Shown: positions 8,992-21,011, counted from the stretch's first letter. The stretch: 30,073 bases of DNA from Purshia tridentata (GCA_003254885.1 QANT01006512.1:1-30073); one strand, 5' to 3'. The notes: generated by a model from the sequence alone, not told the origin. Program-made: numbers and translations.

Positions 8992-10581
8992 CTGCTGCAT
9001 GCAAATCGTGGTATAATGTTTTAAACCATCGATCATTAATAATTTTTATCACCCACTATGCACCAGGAAGTTTGCTTAGCTCCTCCTTCACGACACGCAT
9101 CAACTCATAAATTAATCCCATAGGAGGATACACTTCTGTGTCACGATATGTAAAACAATGTAGAGAGGTTCAAATAGACAGCAAACCTTTTTCGCTTGTC
9201 CCCAAAAAGTGGGATCAAGTGCTATTGATTCAATCATCTTACCAGTCTCTGAACGCACGAAAGTGCTATTACACCAATCATTACTAGTGAACAGTTGTCT
9301 CAACCCCAGCATATTATCATGCAAACTATCTAATGTTAAATAGTTTGTAGCAAATCGGGTAGCAGTAGGACGAACAATATCTCCCTTGCAAATTTTCCAC
9401 ATCTTTGCTAACAACCAATTATGGTTGTAAATAAAATTTGAAATCATTCGGGCTTTTTTAATCACACTAACAACCTGCTCTTTCTTTCCCATCTCTTCAA
9501 ACATGAGATCAATACAATGTGCTGCACACGACATCCAGTAGATATTGTATTTACTCATTAACTTCTTTCCTGCTTTGACAAATGCAGAATCATTATCTGT
9601 CACAATTTGAACAACATTTACCTCTCCAACTTCTGCGATCATATCCTTCAGTAGTCCATATATGTATTTATGATCCTTTATACGATCTGAAGAATCAACA
9701 GACTTGAGGAATACTGTCTTCTTTTTTGAACAAACCATGAAGTTTATAATAGACAATCTGGTTGGACTTGTCCAACCATCGCACATGATGGTGCAACCAA
9801 AAGTTGCCCAATCAGTCTTCAATCGATTGTCGTGCTTTTGCATCTCTTTAAATACCTGTTCCAAATATGGGCCTCGTATTTGGTGAGGTGATGGAGGGTC
9901 CACTCCTAATCCTGCTTGTTGACATCCTATCACTAAATTTTTAACATGATGAGATACTGCCTTTGAAGGAGGAACATTTTCATAGATGAAGAACTTGCTG
10001 ATCAAGCGTCCCATCTCCTCGTTTGATGCCTTGTACAAACTTGGTGCTACTAGAGGTGTTGGTGTTGAATAAGATTCCCTCATGCTTCCTCCTCTTCGCA
10101 TCTGTGCACCAGAGCCAGAAGCAGAACCTTGTCCTCTATTTGAGACTTTTTGTAAGTGTTTTCTCTCCCATTCTGCTGCTCTAGAGGCTCAAAGTGCAGT
10201 TCGAAAATTTCTTCACTCCTCAAGCCCCATATCATCATTATGATCTTCATCATCATCATCCTCTTCATCGTCACTCAAATTAGCATGTTTTTGTCCTCGA
10301 AACTCTTCCATGATATCCTCCATTAGTTATATTTTTTTCTTTTTTTGGTATTGTTTGTGTTGCAATAGTAAAGTGATGTATTATTTCACTTCTAGTGGGA
10401 TTTGCTTATATGGTTGTACATTATTTCTAGAATCCATACCACTAAAATGGTATTTTAGTCTGGTCACTCCAACACCCTTTATGGTTAGGCTACAATATTT
10501 ACATATTGAACCTTTTTTAGTATCCGGTATAAGATTTGTATGTTCCCAAGCTGGATCACGTGATCTTCCTTCGTTGGCCAT
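8992..10581 (-). pseudogene. hAT-family transposase pseudogene (BED finger + DUF659)
   Basis: The 5' part encodes a BED-type zinc finger (CKYCSLTIKGVGVTRLKYHF, then the conserved NNVQP). The uninterrupted stretch 9112-10101 encodes the DUF659 / RNase-H-like region, with CDGWTSPTR, VVQIVTDNDSAF and CAAHCIDLMFEEMG, matching plant hAT transposases including two expected catalytic Asp positions. Damage: a stop right after the BED region (EVK then TAA), reading-frame shifts between 10290 and 10200 around an acidic segment, a TGA just before ASRAAEWER, a one-base shift near 9143 (the downstream frame continues as DTEVYPPMGLIYELM), and an in-frame TAG after KLPGA. Similarity stops at DLHAAG and a GT donor at 8991-8990. 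The C-terminal hATC dimerisation domain is absent. It is a dead, truncated copy. Confidence 0.88.
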
Positions 10582-10599
10582 TGAATCCTAAATTTCCAT

Positions 10600-12130
10600 T
10601 AACAAAAAGACGTGCACAATATAAGTCACTAACAAAATAACAAATTAGTATTACCAAACTTAAATTCTAATTCCATATTCGGATACTACAAATACAGGTA
10701 TTACCAATTTCATATTGCCAATTTTATTTCATTTTACCAATGTACAATTTATAATATATTACTTAATTTCTTAATATTAGTTTCCAAACTTATCAAACCA
10801 CCAAATTACCAAACTTATCAAACTTATCAAACCACCAAATTACCAATTCTATAACTTATAATTTCAAATAATTATCAATACACCCATCCTGGGCTACTCT
10901 CTTTCTATATAATCCACCTTATTAATTGGGCTTCTTAACATGTCCATATACTTTTTTTCCGGCCCACTTTTTATCCCCCCCAGTCCACTTCTTTTTCCAG
11001 TTAGTTTAATTTCTTTTTAAAATGGCAATGTTGCCCTTCTTTTTTTTTCAGTTTCTGTCTCTATGTCTTGATTTGTCTCCTACTCTCCATTTCTTGCTGA
11101 CTCATTGCACCCAATGGTAAGGGAGAACGGCATGGTCGCCGACCTCCAGATCTGAGCCAAAGGCGAGTAGATCTGAGGCTAAGATAGCTAGGGTCGACCT
11201 TCGAGGCTAGAAGGGTGGGCTCGATCTAAGTCTGGGCTAGATTTGGTGGCAGTGCGTCGCCAACGAAGGTTGGATAGATAGCTTGATAGTTTTCTGTAGT
11301 GTTTTTTCTTTTAATCTTTTTGTATTAGATCTAATTTCAGTAATTTTGGATGGACAGAAGGAATAACAACATGCGGCAGCGAGTGTGATCAAAAGGCCAT
11401 GGCTAGCTTGGTACAGGTACTGAGAAGTCGAAATCTAACACCCCAACAACAACAATGTAACAATATTAATATATAGATATGAATTCTTTAGAGGCCTTTC
11501 TGCAAATGATCAAAGGCTTTATGGTGCATATAGCATAAGTGTTTTTGTGTGTGTGTTTGTCTGCAGGAGTAGGATTATAAAAACGTGGTTGGCTGGATAA
11601 ACCCCTTTTGATCATTTGTTGTGTTGACTTCAAAGAAAGTAAAGGACAAATGTTTAAAAAGCTGCATGTTTGTGCAATTTGGGTCATTGGGTGTGGAGAA
11701 GTTGAGAATCTGATTGATGAATAATGACTGTGACCATTGGTCAAAGCGTGTGGGTGGTGGTATAATGAAATCATGAAGAAATTGGGTTCTACTTTTCCTA
11801 TAGCATGTGATCTGATTAGTAAACAATTTTTGTTTATATTTTGATTAATAATAGTTTTGTTCCACTTACTTGCTTTTCATTAACCAGTTTGACATAAATA
11901 GTTCAATTGTACTAGATGTACACCTATTTTTGTTTAATTTATTCATTGCTTTAATTTATCTATTTCATTTATTTTTTTGGGATTCATGCAATTTATCAAG
12001 TTCTAATTTCTTGCAGTCTAGTGCATTGAGAAGGCTATAATTGTATTTAAATTGAGTATTTTCTATATGTTTTACTTGTCACTATTTGACAGCAACTATA
12101 TGAAATTAGATATTAGTAGTTGTAGATTTT
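10600..12130. other. Intergenic region with repeat-like patches, no gene recognised
   Basis: At 10.79-10.85 kb a short CTTATCAAACCACCAAATTACC unit occurs twice. A GC-rich island at about 11120-11260 looks like eroded transposon sequence and lies upstream of the hAT pseudogene, so it may be part of that element's 5' end. Open frames at 11466-11826 on the minus strand have unconvincing composition and no domain signature. Terminal inverted repeats of the hAT element could not be located. Confidence 0.35.
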
Positions 12131-12139
12131 GCTTTAAAT

Positions 12140-12580
12140 GAGAGTTATGATTGTTATTGTTGATCAGTAACAATATGTATGATTGTTACTGTTTGTCTGT
12201 AACAATATATAAGTGAGTCTATGATTATTACTGATTGTTAATAACAATATGTAAGTTGGGTTATAATTGTTACTAGTTGTCAGTAACAATATATAAGTGA
12301 GACTATGGTTGTTATTGGTTTGTCAGTAACAATATATAAGTGAGACTATGGTTGTTATTGGTTTGTCAGTAACAATATTTAAGTGAAGTTATAATTGTTA
12401 CTAATTGTCAGAAACAATATATAAGTGAAGCTATAATTGTTACTGATAAATAATAACAATATATAAGTGTGGCTATGATTGTTACTGATTGTCAGTAACA
12501 ATATGTAAGTTGGGCTATAATTGTTACTATTTGTCAGTAACAATATGTAAGTAGGGCTATGATTGTTAATGTTTATCAAC
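12140..12580. repeat. 42-43-bp hairpin minisatellite, about 10 copies
   Basis: The motif TAACAATAT recurs at 12168, 12200, 12242, 12284, 12327, 12370, 12412 (as AAACAATAT), 12454, 12496 and 12538, giving a period of 42-43 bp apart from a shortened first unit. Each unit contains TTGTTACTG, a short spacer, then CAGTAACAA: an inverted repeat with 8-9-bp arms, so every unit can form a small hairpin. Units differ at several bases, so the array is not brand new. No coding role is apparent. Confidence 0.85.
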
Positions 12581-12599
12581 TGCATCATAACATTTATAA

Positions 12600-13380
12600 T
12601 AGCTATTACTAATTGTCATTAAAGTATAGTAACAATAAATTAACTAAACTCTTGTATTCTAATGGCGAAAAAAAAAAACTCAAGCTCATGTATCAGTTAA
12701 AAAAAAAAGATAAAAAAATGTATAAGTTAGTATAAAGTTAGTAGGTACAAAAAAGATACTTTAGCAAAGAAACCTAAAGAAAAGACAAAAAAGAATAAAT
12801 CTCCACATCTTTTAGCTAGTGGCCGTAGATGAAAGCCTAACACATGGCAACATGTTAGCCAAGAATTTTTTATTATTGTAACAGTTATTTAGTTTATATA
12901 AAAACCGGTGGCACAAGTATAATTTTGATTGATTTTAATGGATTATTTTAAAAGGTGGGCCGGCAAGTTATTTCTTTTCCGTGTTTGGGCTTAATGGGTA
13001 GTGAAAGTGTCAAATGGACTTATTAAAAAATATCTCTAATATTAAAGATTAAAGATTAAAGATATTATGACATATATTTTCTAAATAATTATTTTTGGCA
13101 TAGAAAATGAAATATTTTCTTGTGTATAATGTATAAAGTTTGATTTGTCTAGCCCTTTTTATAAATTAAAAAAAAATGTTATTTTTGTTAGAGATACTTA
13201 ATGATTAATTAACTTAAGAACAAGTTAATTGTCTTAATTTTTGTATCTATGAAAGTAATTTTCTAATTATGTAAAGATGAATTTTATTGTTATAAATTAA
13301 TTATCTTAAAAAGACAATTGTGTATTCAAAATAATAAAGTTAATAATCAACACTAAATACTTAGGGTTAAAAAAAGTTGA
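12600..13380. other. AT-rich intergenic DNA
   Basis: Very AT-rich, with homopolymer A runs and short duplicated words such as the triple AAAGATT near 13040. No gene, RNA gene or defined element was recognised. Confidence 0.4.
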
Positions 13381-13384
13381 TATT

Positions 13385-13870
13385 ATGCCCCCTTGGATGA
13401 AGATCCTGGCTCCACCACTGTCAATGGGGGAAGGGGAATACCCATGAATTGGGTCTGTGGAGAATTCGAAGAAGTCTAATAAGTTAGAAGAGGTTGGATT
13501 TTTTTGGGGAGGAGATGATGAAATCAAGTGGCCATTGCAGTTGTGAAGTGGGAGCTCACAAAGAGAAATTATTCAAAAAAAATTTTATTTATTTTTTTCA
13601 ATTTTAGTTTTATGTTTGTAGCTGGGCATGGGTGAAGATAATAGGAAGTTGCAGAATAAGAAAAAAGAAGAAGACAAAGTAGTGGCTGCGGGTGTGATCT
13701 GCACGTGGCTGTGGAAAAGGGAAGAAAAAGAAGGGAAAAGGAAGGGAAGGGGTGGGGTCCGTTAGGTTTCTTCAAAATTTTTTTTATTTATAATATAGTT
13801 CTAATGGTTGCTATATAAAAAGGTTTTAATAAGTTTTTAATTATTTTGAAATTTATTTTGCTCATTTGAG
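13385..13870. repeat. Dispersed repeat copy 1
   Basis: The part at about 13655-13835 matches 21285-21470 in the same orientation. Shared landmarks include GTGATCTGCACGTGGCTGTGG (here) / GTGACCTGCACGTGGCTGTGG, AGGTTTCTTCAAA and TTCTAATGGTTGCTATA. The 5' part has GATGAAGATCCTGGCTCCACC, a word that looks like a common plant transposon relic. Non-coding; the family and full extent are unknown. Confidence 0.6.
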
Positions 13871-14049
13871 TGTCATTGTGTAAGTCATATCGTGATGAGC
13901 AAAATAGTATTAAATTTTTTTTTTTATCCATGTAGATTTTAAGAAGTCTAGTCGACAATTTGTAGTGTAACGTAAGTCATGTCAACATATAATGATTATT
14001 TTGACAGAATATATAACAGAGGTAGAAATTGTCACAAAATTAAAAGAAT

Positions 14050-14442
14050 AATTTTTGGGTCACTGTTGGGGTAACCTCAAGCCACTCCATCTTTTGAAAT
14101 TACAATTTCAGTAATGTTGGCTCATAATCGGAACTGTTCACATTTTAGATCACCTATTATAGATCATCTATACAAAAAATCAACTCAATCGAAAATTATT
14201 TGTTTATAGAATTGTTGTCAATTAAATAGAAAAAATCGACGGTTTGGTCAAAAAATCACTCTTTAATTCAAAATCATTCATTTTTTCTATTTAATTGACA
14301 ATAATTATATAACCAAATGATTTCTGATTGAGTTGATTTTTTGCATAGATGATCTATAATAAGTGATCTAAAATGTGAAAGGTTCCGATTATGCGTCAAT
14401 ATTGCCGAAATTATAATTTCAAGGGGTGACCCAAATATTTTT
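14050..14442. mobile_element. Long foldback MITE
   Basis: Two arms of roughly 170-190 bp are inverted copies of each other around a loop of about 50 bp (centre near 14255). The outer ends are TTTTTGGGTCAC (left) and GTGACCCAAATA (right). Inner matches include TTCACATTTTAGATCAC, TATAGATCATCTAT and TTGTCAATTAAATAGAAAAAA. The left arm has an extra ~25 bp after its tip. The flanks are similar A/T strings (CAAAATTAAAA and CAAATTAAAAT) that could be an imperfect target-site duplication. No coding. Superfamily uncertain (Mutator-like foldback is one option). Confidence 0.8.
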
Positions 14443-15515
14443 CAAATTAAAATTAAAATATATTTATATACAATTTTTTAAACATAAAGTATTAATCTAG
14501 AAAACAAAATAATTAAAAACATAATTTACCCTACAACAGAGTTTTGTGGTCCCGTTCGTTGACCCACAAGTAAAGCAAATTTTGTTGCCTGGCAAACGGA
14601 CACAAACAATCTCCTCCGGAGAACTCTCTTATTGAAATTTTGTAACATGATTTTCCACCTAAACCGACAAAAAATAAAACATTTTCAGCTTTATTTTTTT
14701 CTGGTCCACATTACTGACAGCTGAGTAAGAGTTAAAAACAGAGAATACGACAACATTGCATCCATACAAAGCAAAATGTCATTTAAGACCCTCATCTTTT
14801 TTGCGTTTTCTTTTTGGCCAAACCGAAAATTTCAAGTGCATAGTTTACATCAGCTTACAATCAAACCAGCTTAGACCTAAATCTCTTAACTCTGTCAATT
14901 GACAAAATGACATGACCATCCGTAACTTCTCAAGTTTGATAGACAAATTCTTCTAAAGCTATGTTTATGACAAGCTATGTTTAGGTTGTCACCGTCGTCA
15001 CCGATCATCTACACAACAAAGATACGCATTGTATTGTGTATGTTTTGCATCCTCATTCTCACAAACAACCAAATCCATTTGCTTATACAAATCTAAATAC
15101 ACCATGGCTTGGACCCAATCAACTATGTAATCAATTATATACAAGAAAACAGTGTCAAGCTCAGCTGTGCCTCTTCTGTTCTAGTTGGTTGGCTTCAAAA
15201 ATGCTTCTGCCGCACAAAATGCGCACGCAAACATGTAAGGCAAGACAATTCCACAACTCAAGCGCATGAAAACAATGTGATACTAGGTATTCTTTAGCCT
15301 GCCTCAGGTTATGGGCTTGACTTTGTCTTCTGTTTACTGATAGTTAACCACGGAAGCTTGACACAACTTAATCAAATGATCCAGCTGATTCCTATAAATC
15401 AGCACGTAAAACTATCATTTTGTCAAATTTTTCCCACTTCAATTATGCAGAATGGTTTTGGCAATTTGGGGAAGAGTTCTCAACCACGAATATGACAGCC
15501 CATAATTAACTAGTA
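14443..15515. other. Downstream flank of the FRA10AC1 homologue
   Basis: No coding sequence was recognised. The part next to 15515 (roughly 15000-15515) is probably the 3' UTR and terminator region of the minus-strand FRA10AC1 gene, since it lies directly after its stop codon. The rest is intergenic, AT-rich DNA. Confidence 0.35.
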
Positions 15516-15551
15516 TCAAGGAAACATTCCCTCAAGAAACTCGTCAAAGTT

Positions 15552-15591
<40 letters not shown>

Positions 15592-18500
15592 ACATCAACT
15601 CTATGTTCGCCAGTGGAAAGTGAAGCTTTTTTTCCTGCACAGAATATTTCTAACCAGTGTAAGTTAACAACCATTAAGAGCACGAAATGACATAAAGAAT
15701 GATGTGTCAGCCTTATAACCATGTTAAATGTGGTTCCCACTAATTTCTATTGACAAAATGTAATTCTTCTTGACCCAAAAAATGCAGAACCAAAGGCCAT
15801 TAAAGATACATTGTAAATACATTTACAAGAAAGACAAAAACAAATCCAGTGAAGATATTCATACACTCAATGTCATGTCCGCATGTAAATTGACATGTAT
15901 TTGAAAACCATAAATGACATAACACCAAACCTTTTCTCCTCTCTTTGCTCTCCTCATTATCAGTATCATCATCATCTCCTGACCGACTCCTGCAAGTAGG
16001 CTGTTGGTTAGCTTTTGTGTGATCTAAAAGCAAAACCAGATTACCAAACTAAAATGCCCCAAAAAAAGAGAAGGTTCCTGTGTGAAAAGAACACAGATCA
16101 GGTTAGACACCTCTTTCTTCTCTTCCCTTCCTTTTCCTTTTCCATTAGCTCCTTTTCTTTACGTCTTTTGTAATGAAGCTTCTCTGAACATCTGTTAGAG
16201 ACCATTTAATCCAAACATCAAAAGCAGACAATCAGAGAAAGTCACTTTTAATATATCAAGAATGCAGAAAGAGTGACATCTAGTGGCACGGTTCACCACC
16301 AGGGAAGAAATTAACAGCAGACACCAATGATTAAACGTACAAATAGGATATACAGATAATAGTAATTATTATAATCAAATGAAAGTCGGTTGATCTTCAG
16401 AACACCTTCACAGTTCAAATGAATTTATCTAAGGAGAAACTAATGGCAAAACATATAAAAAAGAGCCTAAAACAGTAATGGTAAACACCAACTAACCTCT
16501 CACAAGTTACTAATTTCACAAGGGCTTGTTTGTTTTCTCCAGCTTCAAAATAAGAAAAGTTCACCTGCAAAAAATAATATTCAACAAAAAAAATTTTATA
16601 AGTGAGCATATCCATTGTTAAAAGGTGCAAGATATATAATACTTAGGAATCTTAGTCCAGATGCTTGAATACCAAAAAATTTAATAAATAAATATATAAA
16701 AATATGTTCCACCATTTAGCATAATTATTATAACCTTCACATCATAAGCTAGTTCATTGTACCTACAGTATTGATAGGTTAGACCAAGCAAAACCAACTC
16801 CCTTAGTGTACAGAAAGAGTGACCTCAAGTCTCTACAGAGATTACTATTCACAGCGATTGCTACATTTATATACAAAATTTCAACAAAAAGCACAAGCCT
16901 ACCCCCATAGTTAAAGATCAAACAAATTAGTCATGACTAATTAATACAAACACTTGCCTCATAGCTTGCTAAGCCATCTTTTAGATCACAATGTTTGCTA
17001 CCACATACGAACTGCCCTGTCGGAAAACGATATCAAGTCAATTTTAAAGTCTAGCAACATTCCCAATTAAGAGACATTCATCAAGAAAAAAAAAATTGAT
17101 AAACCATATAATACTGCATCACAAAAATTTAGTCAAACAGGGTTGGCCTAGGGGTTTTTTGTTTGCATGTGGAACCATTTCCCTTGAAAGTGGAAGGTCC
17201 TCTTTTTCTTTTCACTTCTTGAGAGTGGGGATTAGCAAGAGCGGAGCAGAGGGAGGAGGATTGAAGAAATCAAGAACGTAAGTTAACATCTCAACCATTA
17301 TTGAGCCCAAATTCGCTATGATACTCTCCAAACTTGATGTCTTAATGAATAAATACTAACTATAACTGGGCAGCTATAACATAGTATCTTCCGGAATACA
17401 AACACAAGACAAACTACTCTTTCATAAGGAAGAGAGTACACAAGTAGTTACCACCTATAACTAACAATCTTGACAAGACATGAATTTCAACTGTATACTC
17501 AAAGAACATGTTTCTTGAGAATTTAGGGAAAGGCAAAAGAAGAGATTTTTTAAGTAACTTAGAGGAGTTAGATGATAGGGGTATCTTTGTAGTCGATGCA
17601 AAGAATAGCATTACCTTTACCAGATACGACTTCCTTTTCTGTCCTCCACCTTAGACCAATCTACAGGGAGAATTTTAAGAATTCAGAAAACAATTCTTTT
17701 TAACAAGGATAAACAATGATTTAAAGGGTTTCCCTTTAAACACCTCATGAGAATCACTTTTTTAGTCCTAAATCATGATTCAAGAAAACCACATAGTATA
17801 AAGAAATTGAACTATAATTTATTAACTAGCATTTACACAGATGCTTTTATTTTTGTTACCTTTCTTTAAAATAATATATATTATAATATAACTTCAATTC
17901 CTTATTATTCACATAAAATTGATAAGCACTGACAATTTCAATTGGACGCGCAAATTTACCATACAGAGGTTACACTTTACATTTTCTCAAAGTGAACTGA
18001 AGATATTGACCTCAGAAAGAACCAAAAAGGAAACAAAACATAGGGTCAAAAAGGTGAAAACCAAAAAAAAATAAATCAATAAGAACACCCTTTAAGATGT
18101 TGTGCTTTTTGACTAATACCGTTTGAGATGTAGTATTAAATTTGACTAGAATATCCCGCTATGAGTAAATGCTAATATAAAAAATTTAAAACTATGAACC
18201 AATGCTGTTATAAGATATCACAAAATCATGTGTTCCCCTCAGAAGGACAGTTATCAAAAAATATATGATAATAGAAAAACAGGATGAAGAGAATAACAGT
18301 ACAAAAGAAAGAAGAGGTAAAGTGACATCTTTCAAAATCTATTGGTCATTGTTCATAGTTAACCATAATACACCTCTTACTCTGCCGATGCAAGCATTAA
18401 GTGAAAAATCTTATTAATGTACCTCATAAGCACCTTCAGACAAAATTGGAACATTTATAGGGAGACTTGGGATGTTACATACATCGAACTACCGAAGGAA

Positions 18501-21011
18501 GAATTGCATAACAAGATATTCAAGCATTAGAATTTGTGTACCAATGTAATTACTTACCTTACCACTCTTGTACTGTGACATGTCAGCTATGCAGTATCTA
18601 GAATGAGATTAAGAAAATAATCAAGGAAGCTTTCAGCACCCATCTGTTTTCCACATATAATGTTAAAGCAATAATAATTAGATGGATGCCACATAAGGCA
18701 ACAAAAAAGAACTAAAAAGCACAACTCCCCCCCGGCGTGAAAACTATATTAACCAAGGTTGTTGTCAAAACACCTACCAAGTAACCCAAAAGAACAAAGC
18801 ATCAAAAGGATAAACAAGTTGATAATAAGGTTGTTGTCAAAACACCTACCAAGTAACCCAAAGGAACAAAGCATCAAAAGGATAAACAAGTTGATAATCA
18901 TAAATTTCAATATTCAAAAAATTACAAGAAAATAGCACCAAAAGGATACTCTTTAAACAGCTTGTCATAGTATCGCTTTACCAGCCTTTGCTCCCAAGAT
19001 GGGTCCATATCATCTTCCTCAGATCTTATGAACCTAATTGATATTTAAAAGGTGATTAATAAACTAAATCAAAATCTCACAAAAAAATTGAGATAAAAAT
19101 TAAGAATAGTTCCCAGAAAAAAGACAAACAAGAGCTATAAATTATAATAAAGATAAATTTTGCACATCGGACCTAACAAATGCGTTACATGAGAAGACTC
19201 TTATTTATTAGGTATCTTATAGCACACAACTACATTATAAATGAATGTATATGGTCGGCCATAATAGAAAATCGACCAAAAAATTGAGAGCTTTTCCATG
19301 ATGGACACAAGTTTTAGCAACATTGCAGATTAAATTGCAGCACAGAATCAATTCTCAGTGTGCATAACCTTCAAAACAGCACACACCTAAGAGCCCATTT
19401 GGCTTAGTGTGACAAGTGCAAGTTTTTATTTTTTGTTGGGAAAGTGCTTCTGTTGATACAGTAAAAAATACTAATACCAAAACTTTGTTTCACATTTGAG
19501 TATTTAATGGGTACAGATGAATCTAGTTAATTGCAAGGGTTAAAATGCTAATGTAATAAGAAAAAAAATTCGTGAAAACAGGTAACTGTTCTCACCATAA
19601 GCTACTCGCTCAGATTTTTGAAAAAGCTAAAGATTAAGCTTCTCCAAATGTATTTAAGCTTTTGTGGTGACAAAAAAGCACCTTTTTCTTGGAGATTTTT
19701 CTGTGCTTCAAAAATTGTAGCCCTAAATAAATAAAGATAATAAAATCCACAGAGTTCCTTCTTCATGCTACAACCATCCTCCATATCCAAAAGTAACCCA
19801 CTAACAAATAAAAACTTCATACTCACTTAAACATCAAAGTTGAGTTAAATAGTTTTCATCTTAAAAATGAATCAACCAGTATTAGTATTAATACAACTTA
19901 CATACCGGTAACCTTCCCTTAGGGTGTCTTGATCAGTTTTGACAGGCAACTTGACGTGTGCTGATTCTTCTCTACCATAAAAGCTAACTACAACATACAA
20001 TAATCATCAAGAGTGGCTATAACTGAAAGGTAAATTAGAAGTGGTATTGATAGTTACTATCAAATTGACAAAGCTGAAGCATAGAGAAACACCCATCTGG
20101 AGAGACAGCCATATGAAGAAATACAACTTACTTTTTACACTAACGTGATTAAATTTTAAAAAAAAATTACACAATATAGAATTCAGAATCAAAGATGTGC
20201 ATATACTGCATTCAACAAAGGAAGAACAAATAAAAGCAGTCCTGTAAGCACCCAGCAGCTTGCATGGCTTTTACACATCAAATAACTGAAAAGTCTAGCA
20301 ACACAGATATGAATAACATCGTAGCCACCCTCCTAGGACCCAGTAGCTTACATAGCTTACATGGGTTTTACTGAAACAAAAGAATGAATTTATGTATGTA
20401 TAAACGTATGTGTATGGACAACTGTAGCCACCTTTCCTTCTAAGTGAAAGGGACTGTTCGTCATCCATTTGCTTTAGGACATTAGGATGCAACAAATAAA
20501 GAGCTCACTAGTTGTGCATGCTTCCTTTCTGTCCTTTCTCAACACTACATTAGCTTCTTTTCGGTATTAACATGACATTAGCTTTGATTCAATTAGAAAT
20601 TTAGAATATAAACCACTCAAAGTTCCACTTTTCTATTTCTTCATTGACTTTGCCCTAGAGAAAACCCAGTTCTATTTTGATTATACCAATGTCAATTAAA
20701 AATGAAAAATAAACACCTAAAATTACTGGTTACAGATATTAGAACTTAAATGCCAAAAATGTAAAAGGTAAAACTACCAAAACTTGCAAATATGAAAATC
20801 GCACCGTAGTCTTTAACAAACTTTTGGTGGCGTTCGTAAGCGTTGAGGCCGCGAATGTGAGCCTGGTACTGCCTGAATCCACCAAAAAAGAAAAGATTAG
20901 AATAAAAATTAAAAGGAAAATTGGTTAGAAAAAAAGTTAAGATGGAGAAAGGTACTGTTTTCTCTCTTCTCTATCGAAGATGGCAGATTTCAAGGACCCA
21001 AACGACGCCAT
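15516..21011 (-). CDS. FRA10AC1: FRA10AC1 homologue, 11 coding exons, about 253 aa
   Basis: A conserved eukaryotic nuclear protein reported in late spliceosomal complexes; its precise role is unsettled. Inferred exons (minus strand): 21011-20956, 20872-20805, 19987-19906, 19033-18950, 18597-18558, 17660-17615, 17016-16958, 16564-16497, 16191-16111, 15989-15931, 15634-15516; total 762 nt, one open frame. Family landmarks in order: GLNAYERHQKFVKDY, LPVKTDQDTLREGYRFI, DPSWEQRLVKRYYDKLFKEY, CIADMSQYKSGK, IGLRWRTEKEV, GQFVCGSKHCDLKDGL, VNFSYFEAGENKQALVKL, a CERC zinc-knuckle-like pair, a Lys/Arg-rich tail, and the acidic end NFDEFLEGMFP. The CxxxxxxC and CxxC pairs look like a metal-binding site. 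All introns are GT-AG except that after exon 7 (GAG|GCAAGT, GC-AG). Exon 10 uses the acceptor at 15990, since the stronger-looking one at 16024 would shift the frame. The start codon follows a plausible leader and gives MASFGSLKSAIFDREERK. Confidence 0.9.
15552..15590 (-). repeat. Coding (GAT)13 microsatellite in FRA10AC1
   Basis: Thirteen uninterrupted ATC triplets on the plus strand read as GAT on the coding strand and encode 13 consecutive Asp residues just before NFDEFLEGMFP. The acidic tail is a family trait, but a pure codon run this long suggests replication slippage, so the length is probably polymorphic. Confidence 0.9.
18755..18898. repeat. 72-bp tandem duplication in a FRA10AC1 intron
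   Basis: Two adjacent copies begin AAGGTTGTTGTCAAAACACC at 18755 and 18827 and differ at about one base (CCAAAAG against CCAAAGG). It lies between exons 4 and 5, about 50 bp from the exon 4 donor. The near-identity indicates a recent event. Confidence 0.9.
19385..19830. mobile_element. MITE-like insertion in a FRA10AC1 intron
   Basis: The segment opening GAGCCCATTTGGCTTAGTG resembles the ends of common plant hAT MITEs (the 'CCATTTGG' class) and contains paired AAGCTT-rich stretches around 19600-19680. No clear opposite terminus or target duplication was found, so boundaries and class are tentative. It lies between exons 3 and 4. Confidence 0.35.

Noticed and set aside
12379..12588. Repetitive peptide ORF (NNYSPTYILLLTIS pattern) on the minus strand
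   Set aside because: It is simply the 42-bp minisatellite read in frame; the period is a multiple of three for most units, so it stays open by chance.
15036..15297. Plus-strand ORFs of 62-77 codons
   Set aside because: They overlap in two frames, have no domain features, and lie in the probable 3' UTR of the minus-strand FRA10AC1 gene.
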